Of a stretch of DNA of 64,000 bases, positions 36,769-46,200 are shown piece after piece. The translations under genes were made by a program, and so were the position numbers. This DNA comes from SpSt-333 sp964371615 (GTDB lineage Bacteria; Bacteroidota; Ignavibacteria; UBA10030; UBA8401): the NCBI GenBank assembly GCA_964371615.1, contig CAYJMS010000003.1, forward strand, positions 610,484-674,483, in the 5' to 3' direction. The notes below the pieces were generated by a model. That model did not search any database. It worked only from the letters and a program-made list of their open reading frames with translations, and was not told the origin of the DNA. Every line of letters starts with the position of its first letter. Position 1 is the stretch's first letter.

Positions 36769-38571
36769 CTATTTTTCGAATACGGTGTTTTTGCCGAATT
36801 TTCCCGGATACGCGCCGTCTTCTTTGCTGCCGAGCAGCCCCGCATTGATTGCGGCGGGAAGATGCGGCTGTGATGCGACGGCTTCAAGCGTCGAGAGAAT
36901 ATCACGGACCATCGCATCGGTGAATGTATCCGCGGCACCGGTCGCGGCGAATGTTGCATTCCCCATAAAGCGGAACGCATCGGTAACCGCACGAATGGAG
37001 TCAATACGCGAAGCGATGGAGATCGGTCCCCGTGAAAATGCTTCGTCTGTCGAGGCGATCGTAATCACATCCACGCCGACGGATGCAGCCAGTGCGGCAT
37101 GGTACGAGGTCGAATTGGCGGATTGCACGCGTTCTTCGGTCTGCGTCATGAATGCAATCGGTTCGCCGGGCCAAATCGGTGCGTCGACGATGGAGCGGAG
37201 GGCGCGAATCTTTGCGGCGTTGTAATCGATATAGTTTTGGCTCATCTGTCCGTTCAGAACGATATGCGGGCCGAAACAAAAGAGCGGTTTCAGAATTGCC
37301 CGCGCACCGAGTTTTTTTCCGATCATCACATTAATCAATTGCCCTGCAAGGGATTTTGCCGCCGGCACACCGCTCAGTTCGTCGTTTCCCGGAATGTCGA
37401 ATCCCATGGAATGTTCTCCGGCAATTTTCATCGCGGTTATTCCATCCACGGTCAGCCGTTCGGGATCCGTTCCGGCTCCGAGAGAACCGTATACAAGATT
37501 GATCTTCGTCAGATCTGCTCCCGCTTTGGCGGCGAGGTACACCGTTTCCGGCGTGTTCAGTCCGCGATGTCCCCTTACCGTCAGCAGCGTTGCCGGATGC
37601 AGAAGCTCACGCATCAAGCGGATATTTTCTTCCGAAGTGATCGTGCCGTCGTTTTCGTGTGTCAATAATCCGTGCAGCAATCCCTCGTACCGGGCTTCCC
37701 AGGAGGGATTGATAATCAGGAATCCATCCATGCCGTATCGCTCGCAGATTTTTGCATGAAAAAGATCCATTGTCGGACAACCGCTGCCGAGGAATTTGAA
37801 AATCAGCGGCTGACGGTCATGATGACGGATCTTCTTGGAATGATGCGGATGACGGGACGACAGCATGTCACGCAGATGCGAGAGTTCCTGTTCCGTAATT
37901 CTTCTGACTCCCTTTGGGAAGGATCCGTTCTTGTTTCCCTCCACAATAGTCGGTTCGCACAATCCGTGGTATTGCTCCATCAAAATGCGGCGTTGCGATT
38001 CGTTCGTTGTCTCCGACAGTTTCCGTTGAATCAGATATCGCTGTATTCCGGGGGATGATTTCCCTTCGGCCCAATTAATAGTCTTTTCCGCAATGGTATC
38101 GAGCAATTCACCGATCCGTTTATGGCGGAAGGTATAGAAGTAATGGCCGGTGATATCCGGTTTGACGCGTTCCCTTTCGGAGGAAGCGATTGACACGGGC
38201 CGGTCTTCGATATAGGCAAGAATTTCTTCCACGGAAGAATGTTCGCCGAATCCCCGGTCGAAACCGAGTTCCGCTGCCAGTTCCGGCGTAATCGGTTTTC
38301 CGCCGAGCACAATCTTTGTTTTTTCACGCACACCGGCGGCATCCAGAAGATCGTTGAAGCGCGCCAGCAATTCACCGACTCCATATCCGAGTGTCCGGCT
38401 GACAAGAATAAAGTCGTATGCTCCTTGCGACGCTTTTTTAACGATCTCTTCCATTTCCAGATCGGGAGGAAGAAGTTCGGTCGAATGACCGTGCTCATCG
38501 AGCATATTTTTGATGATCTTGATGCCGACATCGTGCACCGGATCGAGCGGAACGCAGAGAATTTTTTTCAT
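36769..38571 (-). CDS. Cobalamin-binding mutase-like protein (B12 domain + barrel-like domain)
   Basis: 600 residues. The first 122 resemble the B12-binding Rossmann domain of aminomutases and glutamate mutase: LDPVHDVG with His13 as the likely cobalt ligand, Ser58 in ILVSRTLG, and Gly90-Gly91. The span AYDFILVSRTL to ELGFDRGFG aligns well from memory with the KamE subunit of lysine 5,6-aminomutase. Two differences: the D-x-H spacing has one extra residue (Asp10-Pro-Val-His13), and the lysine that binds PLP 11 residues after the His in KamE/OraE is Leu24 here. Residues about 245-600 form an alpha/beta, barrel-like domain (FKFLGSGCP, RGHRGLN, GADLTKINLVYGS, GVDVITIASTDEAFS). The B12 domain is N-terminal, unlike OraE. 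The start overlaps the stop of the 78-residue gene upstream (ATGA). A radical carbon-skeleton or amino-group mutase role is inferred. Confidence 0.72.
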   Translation of the reverse strand: MKKILCVPLDPVHDVGIKIIKNMLDEHGHSTELLPPDLEMEEIVKKASQGAYDFILVSRTLGYGVGELLARFNDLLDAAGVREKTKIVLGGKPITPELAAELGFDRGFGEHSSVEEILAYIEDRPVSIASSERERVKPDITGHYFYTFRHKRIGELLDTIAEKTINWAEGKSSPGIQRYLIQRKLSETTNESQRRILMEQYHGLCEPTIVEGNKNGSFPKGVRRITEQELSHLRDMLSSRHPHHSKKIRHHDRQPLIFKFLGSGCPTMDLFHAKICERYGMDGFLIINPSWEARYEGLLHGLLTHENDGTITSEENIRLMRELLHPATLLTVRGHRGLNTPETVYLAAKAGADLTKINLVYGSLGAGTDPERLTVDGITAMKIAGEHSMGFDIPGNDELSGVPAAKSLAGQLINVMIGKKLGARAILKPLFCFGPHIVLNGQMSQNYIDYNAAKIRALRSIVDAPIWPGEPIAFMTQTEERVQSANSTSYHAALAASVGVDVITIASTDEAFSRGPISIASRIDSIRAVTDAFRFMGNATFAATGAADTFTDAMVRDILSTLEAVASQPHLPAAINAGLLGSKEDGAYPGKFGKNTVFEK

Positions 38572-38804
38572 TGCGGCTCGCTTTCCAGCCAGTGGTATTG
38601 CTGTGCGGGACGGTGGACATATTTTCTGATCCGCACACGGATACCGTAGCCGTCGAATTCTTCGAACATCACGTCGACATCGCCGAGATTCATTTCTGCG
38701 CCGAGGCGGAGGGCGAGTTGGTGTCCCTGCTTTTCGTCACTGCAGGCAAGATATGTTTCGATGTCGATGGCGTCGACAACGCTGTTCATCGCTGTTTTTT
38801 CCAT
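38568..38804 (-). CDS. Small protein coupled to the mutase-like gene, possible second subunit
   Basis: 78 residues from the ATG at 38804, chosen because GGTGAG lies at good spacing; ATGs at 38822 and 38771 are alternatives. The peptide (MEKTAMNSVVDAIDIETYLA...) is soluble, with two acidic stretches and a C-terminal beta-like RVRIRKYVHRP. It ends in an ATGA overlap with the cobalamin-binding gene, so equimolar synthesis is likely. It does not look like OraS of ornithine aminomutase, which is longer and helical. I do not recognise the family. The position suggests a small subunit or stabiliser of the mutase-like enzyme. Confidence 0.6.
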   Translation of the reverse strand: MEKTAMNSVVDAIDIETYLACSDEKQGHQLALRLGAEMNLGDVDVMFEEFDGYGIRVRIRKYVHRPAQQYHWLESEPQ

Positions 38805-38895
38805 ACTGCTCTCACCATTCAATACTGCTAAGGATACGGTTTACACAATACCGCGTCCCGCCGACGATCGACGGGACGCGGTTATCGGGTATTGC

Positions 38896-40368
38896 TTATT
38901 TCTGTTCGTGTATTCCGGCGTGCGTGCAGACGATTTCGATCAGCATCACCAGTGCGCGGACGACCATCTGTGCCCGTTCATGGATCAATTGACCTTTGGA
39001 ATCGCATGTGCCGAGACCGGGGGAGATGAAAATGTTCGCATCATAAGCGATGGTCGGAATAATGCCCATGGCCGTCATGCCGTCCTGGAACAGGTGCGAA
39101 CCGGCATACATGTCTTCAATGGAGAAGATCGGGATACCGAGTTTGCCGTTCTTCCAGCTGTCCTCATAATTGATTTCTACGGCGCCGCAATTACGGCTCT
39201 TGTAGATCTTGAAGAACGGGCGGATACGCTCGTCGATCTTTGCAAATTCCTTCACACAGATTTCATACAGGTCATCCACCGGTTTGGTAAGCACTTCGGG
39301 ATGATCGCGCAGTACTTTCAATGCGGCAACCTGACCGGAAAGGCCTTCTTTGCCCGGATCGTGCGTGACAAGCGCCGCTTTTCCGTAGGACGATGTGGTG
39401 CCGTACCGCTGTCCGTGCATTCCCAGCGCGCGACGGATGTTTACCATGACATCTTCTTTTCCGATGATGAGGCCGCTGGTCGGCGAACCGGTCGCTTTGT
39501 CCATACTATAGATCATCACATCCGCACCGATCTTTTTAATGCTGTTGCCCACAATCGGCAGTCCCCATGCATTGTCGATGATGTACGGTACATTGTATTC
39601 ATGCGCCAGCGCCGCAAGTCCTTTTTGCAGCAGCGGTGTTCCGTCGGCATCTTTTTCGCCGTAGCCGTATCCCGGCGTATCATAGCCGATGGAGGCGAAT
39701 CCGGCGAGCATCGAATCATGACGCTGTGCATTTTTTTCCAGTTCTTTGATCGATTCTTTTGCCTTGATGTTTTTCATCAGGGGAACGGGATAATATTTGA
39801 TTCCATGAACAGGATATTCGGCTCCGATCATCGGCACGTGAACGGTGTCGAAATTGTTCTGACGCTTTCCGTAGAAACCGAGTTCGCCGGAAGTGCTGCC
39901 GCGGTCAGCAAGAATATCTTTGTATTTCGGCGGAAACGGCCTGCCGTACGATGCCTGATGGTGCGTATGCCGTTCCAACGGTGCAATGTATCGCGCACGA
40001 TAATTGTCACCGCGTCCAAGAAGCGGCGGAACCATGAGACTTTCAAACGTTGTCCACAATCCTGCTTCGCAGGTATTCACGGGGCAGGCGTCGTAGTCGT
40101 CGCCGTAGGTATCTTTGATGATCTCGCGAATCTGATCGACATACACAGCCAGCGGAACGACTTTGCGTCCCTCGGCGGCCATTGCATGTTCGATATCGTC
40201 GCGCAAGGGTGCGGGACAGCCGGAGATGGCTCCGGTCAGGCCGAATGCTCCCTTGAGTTCGGCGGGAATGTTGAGCGATTCTGCCGCCTTCTTCGCTTCG
40301 GCGTAAATCTGCGGGATCCGCGATTGCAGTTGTTTGTACATCTGGAATTTGAATTTTGGCGCTGCCAT
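38896..40368 (-). CDS. Fold-type-I PLP-dependent enzyme (aminotransferase/lyase-like)
   Basis: 490 residues. The PLP pocket of fold-type-I enzymes is visible: Asp265 in PYIIDNAWGLP would hold the pyridine nitrogen, and Lys291 in MIYSMDKATGSPTSG is the likely Schiff-base lysine. A glycine-rich turn follows. The N-terminal segment (GLTGAISGCPAPLRDDIEHAM, NTCEAGLWTTFESL) and the His-rich LERHTHHQ are not standard aminotransferase features. It is not OrtB, the PLP thiolase of ornithine fermentation, which has a threonine-synthase-like fold. Reaction unknown; transamination, decarboxylation or carbon-carbon cleavage of a diamino or keto acid are all possible. It stands between the small 144-residue protein and the mutase-like pair in one strand-consistent cluster. 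The ribosome site is weak. Confidence 0.75.
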   Translation of the reverse strand: MAAPKFKFQMYKQLQSRIPQIYAEAKKAAESLNIPAELKGAFGLTGAISGCPAPLRDDIEHAMAAEGRKVVPLAVYVDQIREIIKDTYGDDYDACPVNTCEAGLWTTFESLMVPPLLGRGDNYRARYIAPLERHTHHQASYGRPFPPKYKDILADRGSTSGELGFYGKRQNNFDTVHVPMIGAEYPVHGIKYYPVPLMKNIKAKESIKELEKNAQRHDSMLAGFASIGYDTPGYGYGEKDADGTPLLQKGLAALAHEYNVPYIIDNAWGLPIVGNSIKKIGADVMIYSMDKATGSPTSGLIIGKEDVMVNIRRALGMHGQRYGTTSSYGKAALVTHDPGKEGLSGQVAALKVLRDHPEVLTKPVDDLYEICVKEFAKIDERIRPFFKIYKSRNCGAVEINYEDSWKNGKLGIPIFSIEDMYAGSHLFQDGMTAMGIIPTIAYDANIFISPGLGTCDSKGQLIHERAQMVVRALVMLIEIVCTHAGIHEQK

Positions 40369-40403
40369 GGTCGTAGTCTTTCTATTAATGATACATGAGT
40401 TGA

Positions 40404-40838
40404 TTATTTTTGAAATCCTTTGATGACGATCTGATCGTCGATCCGCAAGCCCAGTTCCTTTCCGGAAATCCGTTTCTTGACCGCCACGATCACATTCTGA
40501 TGATTCGGCAAATGGGTATCATCGTACCCGGCAATCGTTCCGATTGTCGTACCGTTCCACACGACATCGTCCCCGGCGAGAATCACACCGCTCTTTTCAA
40601 TCTCGACAAATGCGATATAGGCAATCGGCTGCACGGTGGAGCCGGGACGCGCATTGGCATCGTCGGTGGCGATCAATTCGATGATCGTCTTTTCGGCGTA
40701 GGCACGGGACATCGGCTGGATCAATTGCAATCCTCTGTTCTCCAGATGTCCGTCCAGAACGACAACGACACGCGCCGGTACATCGCGTTTGGCGTGAAAG
40801 AAATCCGTTTTGATCATTTTTTGCGCGTAGGGATCCAT
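40404..40838 (-). CDS. Small conserved protein of the B12/PLP cluster, unknown
   Basis: 144 residues, soluble, alpha/beta, with no signal peptide. Blocks likely to be conserved include RPGSTVQPIAYIAFVEI, GVILAGDDVVWNG and THLPNHQNVIV. The terminal strand-rich part (KELGLRIDDQIVIKG) could be a small barrel. It starts at an ATG preceded by GAGG and follows the stop of the dehydrogenase gene by 6 bases, so the two are co-translated from one message. It does not clearly resemble OrtA. A role as accessory subunit of the PLP enzyme encoded next is plausible by position only. Confidence 0.65.
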   Translation of the reverse strand: MDPYAQKMIKTDFFHAKRDVPARVVVVLDGHLENRGLQLIQPMSRAYAEKTIIELIATDDANARPGSTVQPIAYIAFVEIEKSGVILAGDDVVWNGTTIGTIAGYDDTHLPNHQNVIVAVKKRISGKELGLRIDDQIVIKGFQK

Positions 40839-40844
40839 ATTGCC

Positions 40845-41768
40845 TCACACTAATTTTTTAATGAATGAATCGACACTGCCGTGCAGAAAATCGCACACGG
40901 GAAGTTCGATCATCGTATAACATCCCGGCTTTTGTTTCATGGTGGCCCTGGCGGCAGAGACCATCACCTGGGCGGTCAATGCGGGATTGTTGATCCGCAT
41001 CTGGAATTTGTACGACTGATTGTGCGTCAGCCCGGAAACGCCGATCCGTTCGATGGAGACACCGTGGCCGACATCCATCAATTCGGCAACATCGTCCACT
41101 TTTTTCACATATGTGCGGTCATTGACGAAGTACGGATCTTCCTTGATCTTCGCTTCGATGGCCGAGAACGATGCATCGGATTTCACCTTTACGTACACCA
41201 TTCTTCGGTGAATGCCCATACCGGCCGGCACGGTAACGGCGAGCGCATCTTCGACTCCTTCGATCGATTTCACCGCACAGGTGTGTCCCATGGACATTCC
41301 GGGACCGTAGTTAGTGTGGGTGATTCCCTTGGGCGACATTGCTTCGAGCCACGCACGGATAACGGAATCGATTCCCGGATCCCAGCCGGCCGAAGTGATC
41401 GACACCTTGTTATGTTCTTTTGCGATCACATCGAGTTTCTGGCGCATGACAAGAATTTCGGTGTGTATGTCAAAACTATCCACGCAATTGATACCCGCTT
41501 CCAGTACCGATTTTGCCAGACGGTGAACGCCGCGCGACGGGCAGGAGAGGATGGCGACATCCACGGGACCGAGGTCTTTGATATTGTCGACAATCTTCGT
41601 GTTTCCGAGTATCGCCGGCTGCTGCGGCTGCAGGTGGCACATTTTTTTGACGACCGGCGGAACCTCGACGATGCCGGCGAGTTCCAAATCAGGTGATTCG
41701 AGAATGGAACCGAGTGCGGACTCACCGACGTGTCCGTAACCGACGATTGCAACGTTAATTTTTTTCAT
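40845..41768 (-). CDS. meso-Diaminopimelate-dehydrogenase-family oxidoreductase
   Basis: 307 residues from the ATG at 41768, which has GGAG at correct spacing; the ORF-opening ATG at 41780 is less likely. The N-terminal Rossmann fold has GYGHVGES (Gly10-x-Gly12-x-x-Gly15). The family signatures follow: VDSFDIHTEI, SAGWDPGIDS (128-134) and GPGMSMGHTCAVKSIEGV (155-172), closely matching the Ddh motif G-x-S-x-G-H-S-x-A-x-x-x-I-x-G-V. A C-terminal dimer part ends in SAARATMKQKPGCYTMIELPV. Family enzymes oxidatively deaminate the D-centre of meso-diaminopimelate with NADP. In this cluster a different diamino acid, such as a mutase product, is an equally good candidate substrate. It follows the GntR regulator by 15 bases. 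Confidence 0.82.
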   Translation of the reverse strand: MKKINVAIVGYGHVGESALGSILESPDLELAGIVEVPPVVKKMCHLQPQQPAILGNTKIVDNIKDLGPVDVAILSCPSRGVHRLAKSVLEAGINCVDSFDIHTEILVMRQKLDVIAKEHNKVSITSAGWDPGIDSVIRAWLEAMSPKGITHTNYGPGMSMGHTCAVKSIEGVEDALAVTVPAGMGIHRRMVYVKVKSDASFSAIEAKIKEDPYFVNDRTYVKKVDDVAELMDVGHGVSIERIGVSGLTHNQSYKFQMRINNPALTAQVMVSAARATMKQKPGCYTMIELPVCDFLHGSVDSFIKKLV

Positions 41769-41783
41769 AGTGTACTCCAACGA

Positions 41784-42473
41784 TTACTGGTCTGTGGGTT
41801 GTTGTGAAAGCATCAATGTGCGCAGTGACGCGAGGGCGGCATCGTTATGTCGTTTCAAGAGTCGCTCCACATCGTCTGCATTTCGCCGGACGAGCGCATC
41901 GATGATCGCCCGGTGTTCGTCGGCGGATTCGCGGTGCCGCGCATCGGCGGAAATAAAAACAAAATTGTACCGGAGTGTTTGACGGCGCAGCGCGGTGACC
42001 TGGCTGATCACCTTCGTATTGCCGCACGCGTTGATGATGATGTCGTGGAACTGTCCGTTCAGGTCAAGAATCTTCCGCACATCGGCCGGAACTTCGTCCG
42101 CGGCTCGATAGAGCGATTCGTTGATGGCGGTCAGTTGCGCAATCACCTCCGGAGTAATCCGGTCCGCCGCAAGCCGCGCGGCAAGCGCTTCGAGAACGCT
42201 CTTCAGCTCGTATGTTTCCTCGGCATCCTTCAGCGATATTTCACGGACGATAACCCCTTTCCGCGGTTCCAACTCGACGAATCCTTCCGACGACAATTGA
42301 AAAAACGCTTCCCGCACCGGCGTACGGCTAACTCCCAGCTGCCGGGCAATCTCTTCTTCCGTCAGCCGTTCACAGGGACGTATCCTTCCGTCGATGATCG
42401 ACGTGCGGATACTCGCCGCAATTTGTTCGCGAAGCGTTTTTATCTCTCCGATGTTGATTTTCAATTCTTCCAC
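41784..42473 (-). CDS. GntR-family regulator, FCD (FadR-like) subfamily
   Basis: 229 residues. A winged helix (about 10-75) has the GntR signature IRPCERLTEEEIARQLGVSRTPVREAFFQLSSEGFVELEPRKG (diagnostic core RLTEEEIARQLGVSRTPVRE). A helical FCD domain (about 85-215) follows with the metal/ligand motif D-L-N-G-Q-F-H-D and the later DEHRAIIDAL. FCD regulators usually sense organic or amino acids. It is the promoter-proximal gene of the minus-strand cluster and has a TGTATACA-centred palindrome just upstream, so autoregulation plus control of the dehydrogenase-PLP-B12 genes is likely. Confidence 0.92.
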   Translation of the reverse strand: MEELKINIGEIKTLREQIAASIRTSIIDGRIRPCERLTEEEIARQLGVSRTPVREAFFQLSSEGFVELEPRKGVIVREISLKDAEETYELKSVLEALAARLAADRITPEVIAQLTAINESLYRAADEVPADVRKILDLNGQFHDIIINACGNTKVISQVTALRRQTLRYNFVFISADARHRESADEHRAIIDALVRRNADDVERLLKRHNDAALASLRTLMLSQQPTDQ

Positions 42474-42492
42474 ACTGTGCTCATTGATTGTA

Positions 42493-42506
42493 TATTGTAT
42501 ACAGTA
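42493..42506 (-). promoter_or_regulatory. Candidate GntR/FCD operator
   Basis: TATTGTATACAGTA is an imperfect 14-bp palindrome around a perfect TGTATACA core (42496-42503). FadR-subfamily operators commonly have the form TTGTATACAA. It lies 20 bases upstream of the gntR start codon. Confidence 0.6.
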
Positions 42507-43210
42507 TGGAACTTACCCCATTTGCGGAGGAGAGCAAGCGAAAAAGCGGGTGAAATAACAGAAGGAGGAAACAAATCATACCGATTCATCTGAAATTCAA
42601 CCGGCAATACCCGGTTGAGGCAAACAGGAAGTTTCGACTATATTATGTCCCCAGCCGACAATACAGTCTTGTGAAAATATTTTTTATTTCCGCACCTGCT
42701 ATTGAATTAATATTTTCAGAACAACAATCCGGTAACGGACGCACATCTTTGATGAGAAAGAAGCCACGCGTGGCTGCTGCCGGTTGCAGTAAAAATTATT
42801 TCGCAAATAAGAATTGAACACTGCACTTAATCGGCAGACCGCAGTCGATGGTCGAATGGTGCACAAATATTTGTGCACTGCGGTAAGGGACAAAAATCAT
42901 TACTACAGACTTTCAAGCGAAGAAATGTCTGCGATGTACTCCCCGGCGGCGGTTGCACGAAGGTGAACGATGTTCAATGCGAATGGCGGAACATTCACTA
43001 TTCCGTGAGAATATTTTTTACTGCGATTGATTTTTTTTCACGCTCATCAAATGTGTGTAATTGACGGCATGGAATACCAAATAAAACCGAACGGTTGCTT
43101 TTTGAGACGTCCTTCTCTACATTTCACTGTCCGTGATTGGCCGCAATTAACGATTACCACGGTATTCAAGATATCCGGTGATCAATCCGTCACTCATTCC
43201 CGTTTAACCG
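42507..43210. other. Intergenic region with two dyads
   Basis: About 700 bases separate divergent transcription units, without a convincing ORF. TCAACCGG (42597-42604) and CCGGTTGA (42611-42618) form an 8-bp hairpin. A perfect 20-bp palindrome is at 42859-42878, and CCGCAGT/ACTGCGG outside it allows a larger nested structure. No T-box, cobalamin-riboswitch or other leader pattern was recognised. Confidence 0.55.
42859..42878. promoter_or_regulatory. Perfect 20-bp palindrome
   Basis: GTGCACAAATATTTGTGCAC reads identically on both strands. Its place in the divergent region and its size suit a dimeric regulator. It is 332 bases from the kinase start codon, so the target gene is uncertain. Confidence 0.55.
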
Positions 43211-46200
43211 ATGAAGAAATGCATCGTACTTATTGTGACTGATAACGCTGAGGTATCGCGTTCTCTTCGTGCCATCCTCGCGCCGCCGCAATACATACTC
43301 CTGCCTGTCGCCGGTTCTGCTGCCGCCGCTGTTGCTGCGGTGAAACGCCGAAGGCCGGATGTTGTGTTGATCAGCATTGCACGCGTTGGAAAGGAAACGG
43401 GGCACGACATTGCACAAACGATCTCTGCGGCAGCAGATGTGCCGATCGTCTATCTTGTCTCAAAAAAAGAACGGCAAAAATTCCTTCGTCTGCAAAGAAC
43501 GGATCCTGCAGGATTCATCCTTGTTCCTCCTGTCGATGTAGAAGTGCACACCGTCATAGCGATGGTCATCTACAAATACAAAATACAAAGAGATCTTGCG
43601 CAACAACGGCGATGGCTTGCGATAACTTTGCGGAGCGTCGGTGACGGCGTGATCGCCCTCGACACGATGGGACGCATTACATTTATGAATGCCACTGCCG
43701 AGTCGATGACCGGGCGAAGTGAAAAAGAATCGACCGGAAAAAAACTCTCCTCGGTATTTCGCATCACGAGTCTCGTGCCCGGCGCCGCTCCGCCGGATCC
43801 GGTATCGGCGGCCATTGAAACGGAAGCGCCGTTTTGTTTTCCGAACCATCTGTTGCTCCGCTCGAAAAAAGGGGCGGAATATTTTATCGACTGTTCCGCT
43901 GCACCGATCATCGACAACGAACGAACAATCGACGGCGTCGTAGTGACATTCCGCGACGTGACCGGCAGAATCCGGATTCAGGACGAAGCGCATAAGAACG
44001 AAGATCGGTTCCGGACATTGATCGAAAATAGCGCCGAAGCGGTCTCTATTGTCGACAGCAACGGCGTCATACGGTTCACGACGTCGGTAACGACGAGAAT
44101 ACTGGGATATGTTTCGGACGAACTGCTGGGAACAAGTGCCTTCGAGCGGATCCATCCCGACGATGTCGAAGAGGTTCAAAGTCTGTTCTTCCGGTTGCGC
44201 GACAGCGACGGCATGGCTATTTCCTCGGTATTCCGGTACCGTCACAAAAACGGCGCTTGGATGTGGATCGAAGCGACCGGAACCAATGTATTGCACGATC
44301 CTTCCATTAACGGCATCATCATCAATTATCGCGATATCGGCTATCGCAAAGAGGCCGAGGAGCATTTGAATCTCATCAACAAACGGCTCGACCTGATTTC
44401 CCGCGTTACCGGCGAAGTGATCGGTACCATGCCGATTCAAAAGCAGGTAACATCGATGTCCGAACAGGTGAGGACGGCATTCAATGTCGACGCCGTCATC
44501 GTCCGGACACTGAACGGCGAACAGCTTGAACTGCTTGCGTGTGCCGGTATTGAAAGTGATGCGCTCGCCGAATCAATATCGAGCGAAGTCGGCATAGCCG
44601 AACGAATCCTGTCGACACGCCGCGCGACCGCATTTAAGGATCTCTCCCGGGAATTTCCTCAGGATTTCGGGGTCGATAGTTCCCCCATTCAGACACGGCT
44701 TAATTTCATCTCCTATGCCGGTGCACCGATGCTGATCGGTCATACGATTATCGGCATTATCGGCATCTTCTCAGCGGAGAAGGAACGGGAGTTCACCAAA
44801 ACCGACCTCGAACATTTACAGATTGTCGCCAACCATTTTTCCGTTGCCGTCGCCAACAACCGGTTGTTCCGCGAAATCCGCGAACAGAACCTCGAGATGA
44901 CGACACACATCGAGGAACAAACCCGCGTCGAGCGTCTGCTGCGTATCAGCGAAGAACGGTACCGTGCTTTCGTTGAACAGAGCTCCGAAGGTATCTATCG
45001 CACTGCGTTCGACCAACCGATACCGGTCTCGCTGGCGGTGGACGAACAAATACGTCTTATGTTTGAACGGGGCTATATTGCCGAATGCAATGCGGTGATG
45101 GCAATCATGTACGGATTTTCCGGCATCGACAAGGCGATTGGTACGAAGATCAAGGAAATGCTGATTCCGTCCGATCCCCATAACATCGATTACATGGAAC
45201 GCTTCATCGCCAACGGGTATAAATTCTTCGATCAGGAATCCCACGAACTGGACAGCGCGGGAAATTCGAAATATTTCCTGAACAACGGAATCGGTATCGT
45301 CGAGAACGGCATGTGGTGGGGAGTGTGGGGAACGCAGCGCGATGTTACCGAGCGTAAGGTGATGGAAGAGCGGCTCAAGATTTCGGAGCATACGTACCGC
45401 GAACTGATCAACAATGTCAACGAAGCGATCTATATTCAGGATGAGAACGGATATTTCCTGGATGTGAACGCCACCGCCGAACGGTTCTACGGATATACGC
45501 GCGAGGAGTTTATCGGCAATAGCGCCGAATTTCTTTCCGCGCCGGGAATGAACGATTTGGCTGCGGTGGCGGCCAAGTTCGAAAAGGCGTTCCGCGGAGA
45601 GCCGCAATTTTTCGAGTTCTACGGAAAACGAAAGGACGGGTCGGTCTTTCCAAAGGATGTCAGTCTTACGTCGGGGGATTATTTTGGACGGAAGGTGGTG
45701 ATCGCCGTCGGCAGGGATATCTCCGAGCGGAAACTGGGTGAACATGCGCTGCGCGAGAGCGAAGAGCGATACCGCACACTGGTGGAATATTCGCCGAACG
45801 CCGTCGCCGTGCATGTGAACGGAATCGTACAATTCGTCAATCAATCCACGATGACTCTGGTCGGAGCCGAATCGCCGCAGCAAATTGTTGGTACCAATGT
45901 CATCGAATTTGTCCATCCGGATTCCCGCGCAAAGGCCCAGGAACGGATCAACACAGTGTACGGCAACGAAGCGGTGCCGCCGCAGGAACAGCGATGGGTA
46001 CGGCTGGACGGCACTCCCATCGATGTTGAAGTCGTCTCGATTCCGTTTCAGTTCAACGGCAAAGTCGCGGCACAGATCATCGCACGGGATATTACCGAAC
46101 GGAAACGGGCGGAAGAGGCGCTGCGGGAGTCCGAACTGCGTTTTCGTTCGCTCTTTGAGAATGCCAAGGATGCAGTGTTTATTGCGGATACAAAAACCGG

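Noticed and set aside
38761..40398. 545-codon plus-strand frame opposite the PLP enzyme
   Set aside because: It is antisense to a gene with clear PLP-site residues and good neighbours; composition is Arg/His/Cys-rich and no family resemblance was found. Long shadow frames are common at this base composition.
35634..42473. Assignment as the classical ornithine-fermentation locus (ord-ortA-ortB-oraS-oraE)
   Set aside because: The PLP enzyme is fold type I rather than the threonine-synthase-like OrtB, the small proteins do not match OrtA or OraS, and the B12 protein has a different domain order.
42474..43210. Cobalamin riboswitch for the B12-dependent cluster
   Set aside because: No B12-box-like conserved core could be found upstream of the GntR gene; only simple dyads are present.
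44816..45916. 366-codon minus-strand frame inside the hybrid kinase gene
   Set aside because: It lies fully inside the PAS-coding region and shows no domain or ribosome site.
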